From: Enchytraeus crypticus
Lineage: Eukaryota; Annelida; Clitellata; Enchytraeida; Enchytraeidae
Length of the DNA stretch: 64,000 nt
NCBI GenBank assembly: GCA_905160935.1
Contig: CAJHZI010000203.1
Span: forward strand, 62,001-126,000
Direction: 5' to 3'
Part shown: in pieces, positions 34,801 through 43,194 of the stretch
Position numbering within the stretch: the first letter of the stretch is position 1
Layout of the letters: each line of letters starts with the position of its first letter
The notes under the pieces: generated by a model
The model's database searches: none
What the model was told of the DNA's origin: nothing
Seen by the model: only the letters and a program-made list of their open reading frames with translations
Program-made: the position numbers and the translations under genes

Positions 34801-35064
34801 ATCGAGGCAAAATTAATCTCATACGCCAATAAGATCCGAAATGCAGATTCTTCTTGGAACGATGATCAGGACATCGTACCAGGAACCTGGATTGATCCTT
34901 TGTCAGACGATTTCTCGAACGATTGGAATGGAGAAAGTAAAATATCCAGAGCGGATTTGTTCAGAGTTGTTAGGAGGAAGTCACCTGATGTAAACCGCAG
35001 GCAGGCGCCGAATATTCGAGGTCGCATTGATCCCGCTATGCGTTACATGGGGATCGGTAAATAG
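25940..35064 (+). CDS. Candidate secreted prohormone / neuropeptide precursor, three exons
   Basis: Exons 25940-26030, 28805-28861 and 34397-35064 join in phase (each junction phase 1) to a 271-residue reading frame; skipping the 57-bp middle exon also keeps the frame. The N-terminus is signal-peptide-like: basic MNKLSRH, then hydrophobic PVLLILTLISWHL. The last exon is hydrophilic (Asn, Gln, Ser, Asp) with dibasic sites QQRRKR, VVRRKSP and NRR, and ends QAPNIRGRIDPAMRYMGIGK at the stop codon. The N-terminal Gln after Arg-Arg could become pyroglutamate; Gly-Lys-stop is an amidation signal. I do not recognise the peptide family. AATAAA hexamers follow at 35175 and 35268. The exon chain is inferred from splice signals and phase only, and the first exon is 8.4 kb from the last. 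Confidence 0.5.
26075..26432 (-). mobile_element. Modular SINE, GA-tail type
   Basis: On the minus strand: CCCGTGTTGTGCTCGGGTGT, AGAATAGGGCAACCGCAAAC, TACGTAAGAGGTAACTAAGG, AACCCATCTCATCATGAAAT, and AACCTGCCACTTAGCAGTGC before AGAGCGAGAGA. Inserted in the first intron of the prohormone-like gene, 45 bp after its donor. Confidence 0.65.
26440..27725. other. Nothing recognised
   Basis: AT-rich intron-like sequence. A short CAACAACAACAGCAACA patch is at about 27265. Confidence 0.3.
27730..28150 (+). mobile_element. GAAGAA-tailed LINE, 3' fragment
   Basis: TGTACGGATGTGAAACGTGG, GAGGCATTGGAAATGTGGTT, then the conserved ORF end: KITNEEVLERFGT, RNRRRSWIGRIIRG, then VRGRPRHGMLDDL in another frame, and a tail GCACTAAAAGAAGAAGAGG. 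Related to the GA-tailed LINE (same ILVWTTLLYGCETW-type block) but diverged. Confidence 0.65.
28325..28440 (-). mobile_element. 5S-derived SINE, 3' body only
   Basis: On the plus strand: TAACGGCACACTGGATCAGG, AGCACTGATGCTTGTTTAAG, TCCATGGTTATTAGTAATCG, TTGCCTTTTGATGGCGCATG. Reverse complement of the body of the 13423 element; the 5S head is missing. Confidence 0.7.
28450..28800. other. Unexplained, locally GC-rich segment
   Basis: 28640-28800 has higher GC and non-repetitive content (GGATCCCTGGAGCGTCCTAA, CTCTCACGGCGAGACCGG). The minus strand reads open for about 30 codons (RSRRERVTIGHMPIRLIRDN) to a stop, without a clear acceptor. Left unassigned. Confidence 0.3.
28805..28861 (+). CDS. Prohormone-like gene, candidate 57-bp exon
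   Basis: Good acceptor (CTCAACTTATTTACAG|CG), phase 1 in and out, encoding WDPASYDNDSSDGKEFLM with flanking split codons. The donor G|GTTGAT is weak. It lies in a locally GC-rich island (28640-28870) of otherwise unexplained sequence. Confidence 0.35.
29205..29245. repeat. 41-bp palindrome
   Basis: Arms of 20 bp (GCCTTAGTTTTTAGCTCATT and its complement with one mismatch) around a single T. Confidence 0.8.
29330..29402 (-). mobile_element. tRNA-like SINE head
   Basis: On the minus strand: TTTAATGGCCGAGAAGGTAT as A box, GCACTCGACGAATTTGCAGG, then CACGAGTCCAAATCCCATC as B box. Probably a decayed tRNA-derived element. Confidence 0.5.
29410..31175. other. Nothing recognised apart from (TA)n
   Basis: Long AT-rich stretch with TA/ATTT microsatellite at 30020-30118. 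No ORF or repeat family found. Confidence 0.35.
31183..31320 (+). mobile_element. tRNA-derived SINE, family T1
   Basis: Best-preserved plus copy: GGCTGGAGCCAGTGGTGAAG, TCGGTAAGATATTCGACCGC, GGTGCGGGGTTCAAATCATG, GGCTCGCCCGTTACTCGCAT and GAGTGAGGAAACTGACTTCA. A box TGGTGAAGTCGG, B box GGTTCAAATC. Confidence 0.75.
31765..32065. repeat. (AAT)n and (CT)n microsatellites
   Basis: (AAT)n at about 31765-31812 and an interrupted (CT)n from about 31925 to 32060. No LINE tail is recognisable next to this (CT)n. Confidence 0.75.
32227..32361 (-). CDS. Orphan candidate exon, 45 codons
   Basis: On the minus strand: acceptor GATGACAG|GCT, donor CTG|GTAGGT (strong), phase 0 both sides. It encodes an acidic peptide, ADMKDDLDMMLSGNDLDEDD followed by LKMLEDTVSPALINYPRTAS. 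No neighbours found. The plus strand is also open after its own acceptor (CTACCAG|ATTG, reading CPEAKQSVDNLLALDSLYPQ), so the strand is uncertain. Confidence 0.3.
32590..32725 (+). repeat. Interspersed repeat E
   Basis: GATTATCTGGATTTTGGAAT, TTGCACCGCTTTTGGACCTT, GATTTTGTCTCAATAGTACT, GATGACTGTAGCACTCTAAT then GTT repeats. Confidence 0.7.
32730..33555. other. Nothing recognised
   Basis: AT-rich. A local duplication of GATAATAAATGATAAAAGA occurs at about 32440 and 32780. Confidence 0.3.
33560..33750 (-). repeat. LINE/SINE 3' tail, GAT type
   Basis: On the plus strand: ATCATCATCATCCTCATCAT, CTTAAAATCAGGGTCGGGAT, ACGAATAGACTTTCTCTAGT, TCCCACACCATATCATCAGT. Shares the tail of the GAT-type modular SINE and continues into what looks like its LINE source (AATCACCGCATCCCACGTCA). 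Confidence 0.5.
34397..35064 (+). CDS. Prohormone-like gene, terminal exon
   Basis: Acceptor TTTTTTATTTCAG|GA, 221 codons to the stop. Hydrophilic and unstructured, with processing-type basic clusters and a C-terminal Gly-Lys. A second, shorter frame (to about 34615) is also open from the same acceptor. A possible extra exon at 34047-34131 (TDKDDKGELYTTGVEST, donor TGT|GTAACT) would feed that alternative frame. Confidence 0.55.
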
Positions 35065-35104
35065 CATAGGTCTCGAAGTGACTGATAACGACCGGATATG
35101 ACTA

Positions 35105-35285
35105 TACTGTCCCGGTACTACCTGAGTTACAATAATATCCTCAAATGTTACTAATTTAAATTAATTAATCCATCAATAAACCGCACAATCATGTTACAAT
35201 ATTCTGTTACACATCAGTTACAATATTCGCTAATTTTACTAAGTTAAAGTAGCCTAATTAATCCATCAATAAACCGCACAATAAT
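35105..35285. repeat. Tandem duplication with two AATAAA signals
   Basis: ATTAATCCATCAATAAACCG occurs twice, about 93 bp apart (35165 and 35258), with GTTACAATATTC repeats between. Both copies carry AATAAA (35175 and 35268), the nearest polyadenylation signals after the prohormone-like exon. Confidence 0.65.
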
Positions 35286-35289
35286 GATT

Positions 35290-36185
35290 AGCAGAGAGAC
35301 ATCATTGAGAGACATCATCAAGATTCTCTCTTTCTTACTCTTTGTCTCTATCTTTGCGTGTCTATTGATCTCTCTCTCTCTTTCTCTTTCTTTCTCTCTC
35401 TCTCTCTCAATTTAGCTTTAAGTTGGACTCAAATATCACTTTATTTGCTTTTCAATATTAGGTCTATGATCACAGCATAAATTCAATTGTTGCATAAAAT
35501 CATATTGATGCATAATATCCATCTGGATTGTTCGGAAAATTTAGGGAATGTAAATATGAATACAGTACACATTAATACCTAAACTTTTAGTTAGTTTAAT
35601 GGATTGAACACAGTCTATTAAAACCCAGTAGGTCTACATCATTAATTTTATTAACATTTTATTACATGTCTTCTCTTCTTTTCTCTGCGTGACGTCACTT
35701 TGTGGACACCATTTATTACATGTACGCCTAATATAGGCTATTTATGACATGTCATATAAAATTATCCAAATTTCCCTGAAAGTTCAAAAGTTAGCTTCCC
35801 AAAAATATTCATTTCCTCAAAAATACTTCGATGTCAAAACTAAATCTCTACGGCAACAATATATTGCTATAGAATTCTGTATAATTCTTTCCTTCGGGTA
35901 AAATATCACACGCTATTCAATTTTGTAAGATTTTCGTAATATAATAATTTTAAATAGTCTCTAGACTTAATTTAATACTAGGCCTATACATATAAACACC
36001 AAATTAAGATTAACAGTAGGGCGAATGTATAGAAAGTAACTAACTTTTTAAAATAAAACGTTAAAGAAAAAACCAAATCCTTCATAAAATTTAATATCTA
36101 GTTTTCATGCTTTGAAAATGGTCTAAATTTATTTCTACTATCCGAGAGACACGAGTTAGCCGATTTGATATATTAAAGGCATCTG
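35290..36185. other. (CT)n tract, otherwise nothing recognised
   Basis: Interrupted (CT)n at 35325-35410. The rest is AT-rich. Confidence 0.35.
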
Positions 36186-36189
36186 CATG

Positions 36190-36335
36190 TGCCCAACATG
36201 CACAACCGACAAAACTTACCACAACAACAATTAGAGTGGTACTGTCGTGCATAATAACATCGAGCACTACTGAGACAAATCCAAGCCGGTGAGCAAATGA
36301 AGGTACAAAAGATGCACAAATTGCAAATATCCAGT
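36190..36335 (-). repeat. Interspersed repeat E, inverted copy
   Basis: On the minus strand: GCAATTTGTGCATCTTTTGT, TTTGCTCACCGGCTTGGATT, GTCTCAGTAGTGCTCGATGT, ACAGTACCACTCTAATTGTT. Confidence 0.6.
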
Positions 36336-36405
36336 AAATCAGTGAAAAGATTAAGGGAATTCAAGAAAGGGTTTACGTGCTAACTAAGCAACACATAACA
36401 GCCAA

Positions 36406-36535
36406 AAAAGCTAAAGTTAACGTCAGTTTCCTCACTCGAACGCTATGTCAGTGACGGGCGAGCCCAGGATTTGAACCCCGCACATACTGATCCACGGTCG
36501 AGTATCTTACCAACATCGCCACTGGTTCCAGCCAG
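36406..36535 (-). mobile_element. tRNA-derived SINE, family T1
   Basis: On the plus strand: AAAGTTAACGTCAGTTTCCT, GTCAGTGACGGGCGAGCCCA, GGATTTGAACCCCGCACATA, TACCAACATCGCCACTGGTT, CCAGCC. Only 310 bp from the next copy in the same orientation. Confidence 0.75.
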
Positions 36536-36845
36536 TATAACGATGTCGGTGGCAATGATCCGACATACTCAAATATGTTTCTGCTTCGGAATGATGATTA
36601 GTTTATATAATTTTAACTACTAAACGTAGACAAAAGAGTGAACAATTTATTGGAAGCTGTAATCTGAATTCAGTCAGCTACATGTAACCTAGAAGGTAAT
36701 TTACGTGTGAAAAGATGTCATCGCTGTGCGGTAATAAACTACTTAATAGGGGACTTCCCTATTAACATTCGGCATTTTTTTTGGTAATTTGGGCCGGAAA
36801 ACAGATTAAGACCTTCCGCAAACTGAACGAAATACAACAGTGGTA

Positions 36846-36978
36846 AAGCTTGAAAAGCTAATGTTAATGTCTTAACTCGAAAGCGATGTCAGTGACGGGC
36901 GAGCCCAGAATTTGAACCCCGCACATACTGATCCGCGGTCGAGTATCTTACCGACATCGCCACTGCCTCCAGTCTTTT
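36846..36978 (-). mobile_element. tRNA-derived SINE T1, inserted after the duplication
   Basis: Standard T1 sequence. Flanked by AGTGG on both sides (AACAGTGG and TTTTAGTGGCG). Unit B has the empty site (ATACAACTGCGGCGTATCCA at about 48592). Confidence 0.75.
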
Positions 36979-37551
36979 AGTGGCGTTTCCATGATTCAAC
37001 CTTGGCGACACTTTAATCTTGGGAGGGCAGTTCTTGGGTGAGGCACAGAGTTTATAGTCCTACAATATGTGCACTTATATTTTGGGTTTTGCCTAATAAA
37101 ATTTCTATACGATAACTTAGAGAGGCTATGCCACTTGCCCCCACTCGCTACGCCACTGAAATACAAAATGTAATTGAAGGCTTTGTGCATTTACAGTCTA
37201 CACAAAATATGATTTAAAAAGAAATAAATGCCCTATAGGAGAGGAGACGTGTTCAAAAGAGTATCGTTATTTGCGATTGATTGATGAAATGTTAGAAGAA
37301 AAAAAATTTCAGATTAAGTTCAGAGCATGACGTCACACACATCAACTCATGACGTCACACCGAACTAAATGATTAATAAATGATAACTAATAAATGATTT
37401 CAATTGATAGAGGAAGACATGATTCGAACTCTCGAGAATTAAATCTTCAATTCTTGAAAAAATTAAGAACCTAATGTTTGTTTAAAGAAAAATTCTTAAT
37501 TCGTTGTGTTTCTTTAAAGTAATGTTTATAATTAATTGTGCTTCTATAAAG

Positions 37552-37645
37552 AAATGAAGAGGAGGGCGGAAGACAGAGAAGAGTGGAGGCGTTATGTACC
37601 ATGGACCTGCCAGCAGGCAGGGCACTAAGAGAGAGAGAAAGAAAT
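37552..37645 (+). mobile_element. GA-tailed LINE, 94-bp insertion after the duplication
   Basis: AAGAGGAGGGCGGAAGACAG, AGGCGTTATGTACCATGGAC, CTGCCAGCAGGCAGGGCACT, AAGAGAGAGAG. Flanked by the direct repeat AAGAAATG. Unit B has the empty site at about 49525 (CTAAAGAAATATTTGCAATT). Confidence 0.8.
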
Positions 37646-38224
37646 GCTTGTAGACCAAATCCACTTTGTTTCTTTAAAGCACCATTTTAGTTCATTCGGA
37701 GTACAATTTACTGTAATTACACTTAAACATTTAGCAGAGAAATATGTTCTAATAATAACAACATATTAGAACATTTCAAAGTTCTTCAATAAACTTGTAG
37801 CATTAGGAACGATGACAAGGATATTTAAAAAAAACAATAATGCAGTAAGTGATTAAAGAAATTACCTGAAAATTGTTTGATTAATCATTGAAATAATTGT
37901 ATTTAGGCCTACTATTAATAATTCAAATAAAAATATTTATTAGAAATAATTGAAATAGCTTGAAAAAAGGGCAACAGGAATCATTCGAGTGGCTAAATGA
38001 AATGCTAAAATATCAGCAATTAAATCACAAACAAAATATATATCTATAAATATATAAAAGTGTAAAATACTTTCTTGGCATTCCTGGCGTCTTCCTGTAA
38101 CATGTGATAATAATAATAAAGGTTTAACGTCTGTTTCCTCATCCAGGGATGATGTCAGGACGTCAAATGGCGTTGGAGCAACGTTGGAGAGTTGGAGCAA
38201 CGTTGTCTCTGACACTTATACTGA

Positions 38225-38742
38225 AACTTTGAAACTTCTACATAAGAAAAGAGGTTATCAGGAAACTAGAGGCATTGAAAATACGATTAGGCCTATGGAG
38301 AAAGATGGAAGATCAGTTGGACTGACAAAATTAGTTACTGAATCTTTGCATACTAATTCAAGATATGATAATTATCAGTATGGTTTTAAATAAGGACATT
38401 CTACAAGCCTTTGTACCAGTGTACTGAAGCAAACGGTGGACTATTATAGAAGTAATGGTAGTCATGTGTTCACTTGTTTTATAGATTTTAAAAAGGCATT
38501 CGACAGTGTTAACTATTGAAAATTGTTTATAAAACTACTGGATGACAATGTAAACTTCAAGGTAATTAGAATTTTGGCATATTGGTATAGTCATCAAAAT
38601 TGTCATATAAGGTGGCGTAATTCAAGGTAAAGCAATACATGGGATATTGGCTGATTTGAGTACATCTTCATATATAGAGATGAAAATGTAGGTTAATGAT
38701 AATATACGAAATTGACCAATTGATATGCAGTGCGATAGAAGA
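38225..38742 (+). pseudogene. LINE remnant with reverse transcriptase motif, abutting the cGLR stop codon
   Basis: Pieces of a LINE ORF2 in rearranged order: AGGAAACTAGAGGCATTGAA, and an RT motif CFIDFKKAFDSVNY (conserved palm motif with the first catalytic Asp) at about 38475-38517, then VIRILAYWY. It ends CGATAGAAGAAGAAAG at 38747, a dozen bases from the neighbouring gene's stop. The same remnant lies at the equivalent place in unit B. Confidence 0.65.
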
Positions 38743-38759
38743 AGAAAGTTAAACGGTGT

Positions 38760-41700
38760 TTAGCTATTAAAGTATTCAATAAGGTGATTTTCAAAATAGG
38801 AAAGTTTCAATAAATCTTCCGCATGCCCTTTATAAGTTCCTAGATGAACTGCTAACGGTTTAGCAAATATGTCCATCTCTTTGTCTTCATCATCTGTATT
38901 CATACCTTCGCGAATGAATACGAATGTCCAATCTTTTCCCGTCTTCATGAATTGTTCTTCAGCCACTCTGGCAATTGATTGATCATACAAGATTCTTTCT
39001 GACAATGATATACCTGACAGGTTGACGATATCCTGTCGCAATATTATTTCACCTTCTCGTATTGGTCGGCAAAGTTTCGACATAAAGAATGACGGTACGT
39101 AGGAGAGTTTCCAAAACCTGACTGTATATTTAGCTAATTTCTTCATCCAGAAAATGGTACTCTGAAGAAAAAGGTTTTTGTTACTTACTTCTCTCCGCCT
39201 ACAAAAACTATGAGTCATTTTCTTATTAGCAGCTTCATTCTTTACAATATGAAGTAATGCTATCTTCAACACATGAGACGAAGTTCTAAGATTATCGTAA
39301 ATGCTTGACCTTAAATCCGAAACGATTTTCTCAGAGTGTTGATTAAAATATTTTCCAAGCATAAATGCTATCCGAGAAGCAGCAGGCAAGTGGCGAATCG
39401 TTCCACTTTCAGCCGGAGCGAAAGATATTCTGGCGTATGGAGCTCCCACTGGAAGCCATGGATGAATTGAGTAGGGTTGATCAAAGACAAAATAGCAACC
39501 ATTTTCTTTTATATTATTCCCTGTTAACTGCACAGCGTCTGCTGGCCAGAATGATTTGATCTTAATCACCGGCACGATGTCAATAGATATTTCTGGAAAC
39601 ACTTCATCAACTAGTTGAATTTTAATGTTCGTGTAACATTTAGATTGAGAGTAGGCCAGTGAATCAACTCTACATAGTGGACAGATATCAACTGAGCTCA
39701 AAACTCCCCATAAATCTTTATGCCACAGATCTTTGTGCCATAAAGCAGAATGAAGTACTTTGTCAAATTCACGCTTAATCTTCTCAAACGCAACATATTT
39801 ATTTGATTCGTCTATAAATTCTTGGATATCATTCAGAGTTGACTTTGGTAGGCATTCCTTTACCTTGAGATGAGCGTACCCATCGGGGCAAGCCGGCGTG
39901 GTGCAAGGGTAGCAGACATCTGAGAATGCCTCAAGCTCAAAATTAAAGTCAAATTCATCGGCGAACCCTAATCGCGTTCCTTCGTATGAACTTCCGACTA
40001 CGAAGATACGAGACCTAAAAAGTGGTTCGACTGCAGCCATTGCGTTGGCCAAATGAGTCATAAAATCAAAAGCCTTCTTATATATTCTGAAAGCTCTTTC
40101 GGATTCATTCTGCTGGTAAGAAATTACATTAGTAATGATGTTCGCTAAGTCAGATTTCACGGTGGAAGACGAAAGGTCAAATGAGAGTAACAGGCATCCA
40201 TTCGATTGTTCCAGAATTTCACATTTAGCCTCAATTTTGGCTGCCACATTTCGAAACTCGCGCAATTGTTGAGTTAGAAATATAGCTTCCTCGAGATACT
40301 CTGACGCCGTACTACCCAAATTGTCAAAAAAATCCTCAGCACCAGCTTCTACTAAATTATTGAAGTATACATCGTCGTGTGCATATCTTGTACTAAAGCC
40401 AATTGTCTTAGCGCAGTAATGCAAAGCGGACCTGCCATACTTATCTCTAAAATTCAATAACTCTTTAGGTAACTTTTCATCAACAAAGATACCAATACTC
40501 TCGTACAGGTCAAATAAATCTTGATGAAAACTATGGCACAGCACAGAACAATGCAGCACATTTCTTCCGTTAGTGTCTGTTTGCATTAACAGCCATTTTC
40601 GTTGTCTCGTATATAATGGAATTTCAGGCCCAAAATTTGATGTTGGGTGAGCTCGATCAACCAGAGATTCTATATTGTGCAATAGGCATCGCTGCTGAGT
40701 TAGCGCTAACGAACAATTAATTCTGCTCAATAGTTTTACAAGCTGAAGGCAGGTTTCTGAAAAATGCGAACAGAGTTTCCTTCGCCTGCAGTGTTCCCTA
40801 GAAGCAGAGCTGCTAATTGGTATATACCAATGAGAATTACCTTTAGCTTGTTTTTTCAGTCCAAAGCACTGCAGTAAAAATAGACAATATCTTGCACAAC
40901 TCTGCGTGCCCTTTAGAACCTTGGTGTCGAGTAATCTTGCCCATGTTTTAACGATCATTCTACCCTCAAAATCTAGCTCTATTCCAACCTCCGCTAGAGA
41001 TCTTAGACAACTTGGGCAGTAATTCAAATCGTATGCTCTAACAGCAGGCATGTTACGAACTGCTTGTTTGTCAATTCGTGATATGAACTCTTTTAAAATG
41101 ACATCAGAAGACTCATTCCACGACATCGGGCGCTGTACATACATATCCGGAGTGGTCCGTATATATCTCGAGAAACTTTCACAGACACTTAGGATTCCCT
41201 TACGAGCACCGAGGAAAGAAAACCAGGCCACTAAATATCGGACCAGCTTAGAAGCGCCCGGTAAAAACAAATCTAACTGTAAAAGGCTGATGTTATTCGT
41301 TTCCATACCCACGGTTCGTCCTGTGTTTAGAAAAGCAATCACATCAGAAAATGAGCGCAGGGAAAGTAATGAATTGTCGTCCTCAATTGTTGCTGAAACT
41401 AGTGGAGCTGTGTAACCCCAAAGACCTTCAATATTCCAACCTTTATTGATAAGCGCTTGAATGCACTCACTGGTGAAGTAAGTTGCTTTTGTTTTGAAAC
41501 GTTTGAAAAGAAGAACCTTTGCAATATCAGATAGTAACGTACACAGCTGACTTGACGTATTTAGATTTACACATAGCTTAATGAAGTGGGGAAATTGAAA
41601 TAAAATTGTTTTCTGAAGTGTTCGACATGCTTTCAAGTTAAATTCGAACGATCTAGGAAATGTCATCTGTAACCAAGTCCTTTCAATGCCGGAAGAATCA

Positions 41701-42971
41701 TCACCCGATACAGAAGAAGAATTGACTCCAGAAGCATCGGTTGGGCGAATTACTTTCACAATGTACATTCTACTCTGCACCTGATAATAAATTATTACTT
41801 TTAATATTTCGTTCGTCTTGAGGCTAACATCAATTATGCACAATTTAATAGCATTGTCAAACAGTTTCGTCACTTTTTCCTTTTTCATGCAATCTAAGCC
41901 AACAGAAATCCCACAAAGAGGTGTTTCCATTAACTGATCTACGCGTCGATTAAAACTCTTCAAACGGTGCGTCCTCATTTCAAACTCTTCGTTTCGATCG
42001 AGGGATATTCTGCCATATTTATTCTTGTGCGAAATTACATCAATACTCTCAGCTTCTTCAATAAACGGCTTCAGTCCGTCGATGCAAGCCATGCCGACTT
42101 TATCGCTCTCATAGATATTCTCACAGCGACTAGATGCTATCATTTTCAATATCATCGATTCTATTTTACTGTAGGTGAACAGCTCGTTATGTATATTACT
42201 CGTAGTAGTTGCACTAGACAGGTCATTTGATATTGTAAAATTTTCTATTTCCAATTCGGAATCGTTACAGATGTTTTGTAAGCCTCTTGTTGATATATAG
42301 TAAGAATGTCCCAGCAAGTGTCCGTTAACGTAATCTAACGAAGTTTTAGTAATATTACTTACAAGTTTATTACGTAATTCCAGAATTTCATTTTGTTTCT
42401 TTTTAGAAAGAATGGTTTGACCGGTTACTAGCTTCACAATCGCATCGAGTTGACAACTTTCAGCCACGATTAGCGCAGCCTCCTTTAACTTTTCTATTTC
42501 TATTGATGAAGGACGCTTACTATCGATTTTAAATTTCTCAGCTTCGCATCTGTCTATCAGTTTGCGATATGTGTAACAGATATTTCTAGCAGCTTCGTCG
42601 ACGTGTCTTAAATCCCATATTCGACGAGTCAACTTATTTGAGGATATAGTCTTACTCATAAACGCATTCTCTGCTAATGTTGTAATAGTATTTTGAGTCA
42701 GGTGATCATCACGCACAGTCCTACCTTGTACACTGAACCTCTTAAGCAGCCTCTGAACGAATCCAGGCTTCAGTGTTTCGTATGTTTGATAGGCTAGTTC
42801 CAAAAGAGCAGCCGTTAAACATAAATCCAACTCTGAAATGGTTGATTTTTTTGCGACAGTTGCCGCGGAATCAGCTTCCAACCGGTTAAATTTAACAGAG
42901 TAAACATTTTCAATTACGGTTGTGGCCATCCAACATTTCGACCAAATATTTGCTTCTGAATCTTCTTCCAT
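38760..42971 (-). CDS. Ankyrin / cGAS-like (Mab-21) nucleotidyltransferase, copy A
   Basis: Single uninterrupted frame of 1403 residues. The C-terminal third carries a cGAS/Mab-21-type nucleotidyltransferase: GSSYEGTRLG at 993-1002, DEFDFNFELE at 1005-1014, and EISIDIVP around D1131, so the metal-binding triad E1006, D1008, D1131 is present. The SFWP following it matches cGAS-type proteins. Cysteine clusters (CYPCTTPAC, ICPLC) may bind metal. About 795-900 resembles ankyrin repeats (TDTNGRNVLHCSV, DKYGRSALHYCAK, LVEAGAED); a diverged set may lie near 505-600. Residues 1-490 are unrecognised and probably helical. In animals such enzymes (cGLRs) sense nucleic acid and make cyclic dinucleotides; that role here is inference. 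Start: ATG preceded in frame by TAA. Intronless, unlike DCAF1 nearby. A possible 5' UTR acceptor lies at 43109. Confidence 0.85.
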   Translation of the reverse strand: MEEDSEANIWSKCWMATTVIENVYSVKFNRLEADSAATVAKKSTISELDLCLTAALLELAYQTYETLKPGFVQRLLKRFSVQGRTVRDDHLTQNTITTLAENAFMSKTISSNKLTRRIWDLRHVDEAARNICYTYRKLIDRCEAEKFKIDSKRPSSIEIEKLKEAALIVAESCQLDAIVKLVTGQTILSKKKQNEILELRNKLVSNITKTSLDYVNGHLLGHSYYISTRGLQNICNDSELEIENFTISNDLSSATTTSNIHNELFTYSKIESMILKMIASSRCENIYESDKVGMACIDGLKPFIEEAESIDVISHKNKYGRISLDRNEEFEMRTHRLKSFNRRVDQLMETPLCGISVGLDCMKKEKVTKLFDNAIKLCIIDVSLKTNEILKVIIYYQVQSRMYIVKVIRPTDASGVNSSSVSGDDSSGIERTWLQMTFPRSFEFNLKACRTLQKTILFQFPHFIKLCVNLNTSSQLCTLLSDIAKVLLFKRFKTKATYFTSECIQALINKGWNIEGLWGYTAPLVSATIEDDNSLLSLRSFSDVIAFLNTGRTVGMETNNISLLQLDLFLPGASKLVRYLVAWFSFLGARKGILSVCESFSRYIRTTPDMYVQRPMSWNESSDVILKEFISRIDKQAVRNMPAVRAYDLNYCPSCLRSLAEVGIELDFEGRMIVKTWARLLDTKVLKGTQSCARYCLFLLQCFGLKKQAKGNSHWYIPISSSASREHCRRRKLCSHFSETCLQLVKLLSRINCSLALTQQRCLLHNIESLVDRAHPTSNFGPEIPLYTRQRKWLLMQTDTNGRNVLHCSVLCHSFHQDLFDLYESIGIFVDEKLPKELLNFRDKYGRSALHYCAKTIGFSTRYAHDDVYFNNLVEAGAEDFFDNLGSTASEYLEEAIFLTQQLREFRNVAAKIEAKCEILEQSNGCLLLSFDLSSSTVKSDLANIITNVISYQQNESERAFRIYKKAFDFMTHLANAMAAVEPLFRSRIFVVGSSYEGTRLGFADEFDFNFELEAFSDVCYPCTTPACPDGYAHLKVKECLPKSTLNDIQEFIDESNKYVAFEKIKREFDKVLHSALWHKDLWHKDLWGVLSSVDICPLCRVDSLAYSQSKCYTNIKIQLVDEVFPEISIDIVPVIKIKSFWPADAVQLTGNNIKENGCYFVFDQPYSIHPWLPVGAPYARISFAPAESGTIRHLPAASRIAFMLGKYFNQHSEKIVSDLRSSIYDNLRTSSHVLKIALLHIVKNEAANKKMTHSFCRRREVSNKNLFLQSTIFWMKKLAKYTVRFWKLSYVPSFFMSKLCRPIREGEIILRQDIVNLSGISLSERILYDQSIARVAEEQFMKTGKDWTFVFIREGMNTDDEDKEMDIFAKPLAVHLGTYKGHAEDLLKLSYFENHLIEYFNS

Positions 42972-43194
42972 TATTTACATCCCGATATTAAGCAATGACT
43001 AGCAGTTTCTCACGAGAGAAATATTTACTCCTATGATATTGAAATATTTTTAGAGAAAATATGTCTCTTCACTCAATTCTTTCTGCTCGTCTTCGATTGC
43101 CAGTGAAGCTGCAAAAACAGTAAAACAGACAATTACATGTGGGATAATTTAAATTATATTCATGTACTGTGTATAACACACACTCAAATATGCA

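Larger units (their letters stand above)
36765..43115. repeat. Tandem segmental duplication, unit A
   Basis: Aligns with 48540-55035, about 11.8 kb away. Homology includes the 3' flank (CACTTTAATCTTGGGAGGG, TGCCCCCACTCG(C/A)TACGCCACT, AATTCGTTGTGTTTCTTTAA-like), a LINE remnant and the whole coding region. Unit A alone has a T1 SINE (36846) and a GA-tailed LINE (37552). Confidence 0.85.

Noticed and set aside
41050-41415. 121-codon plus-strand ORF inside the nucleotidyltransferase gene
   Set aside because: Antisense shadow; the minus frame is continuous and conserved in the duplicate.
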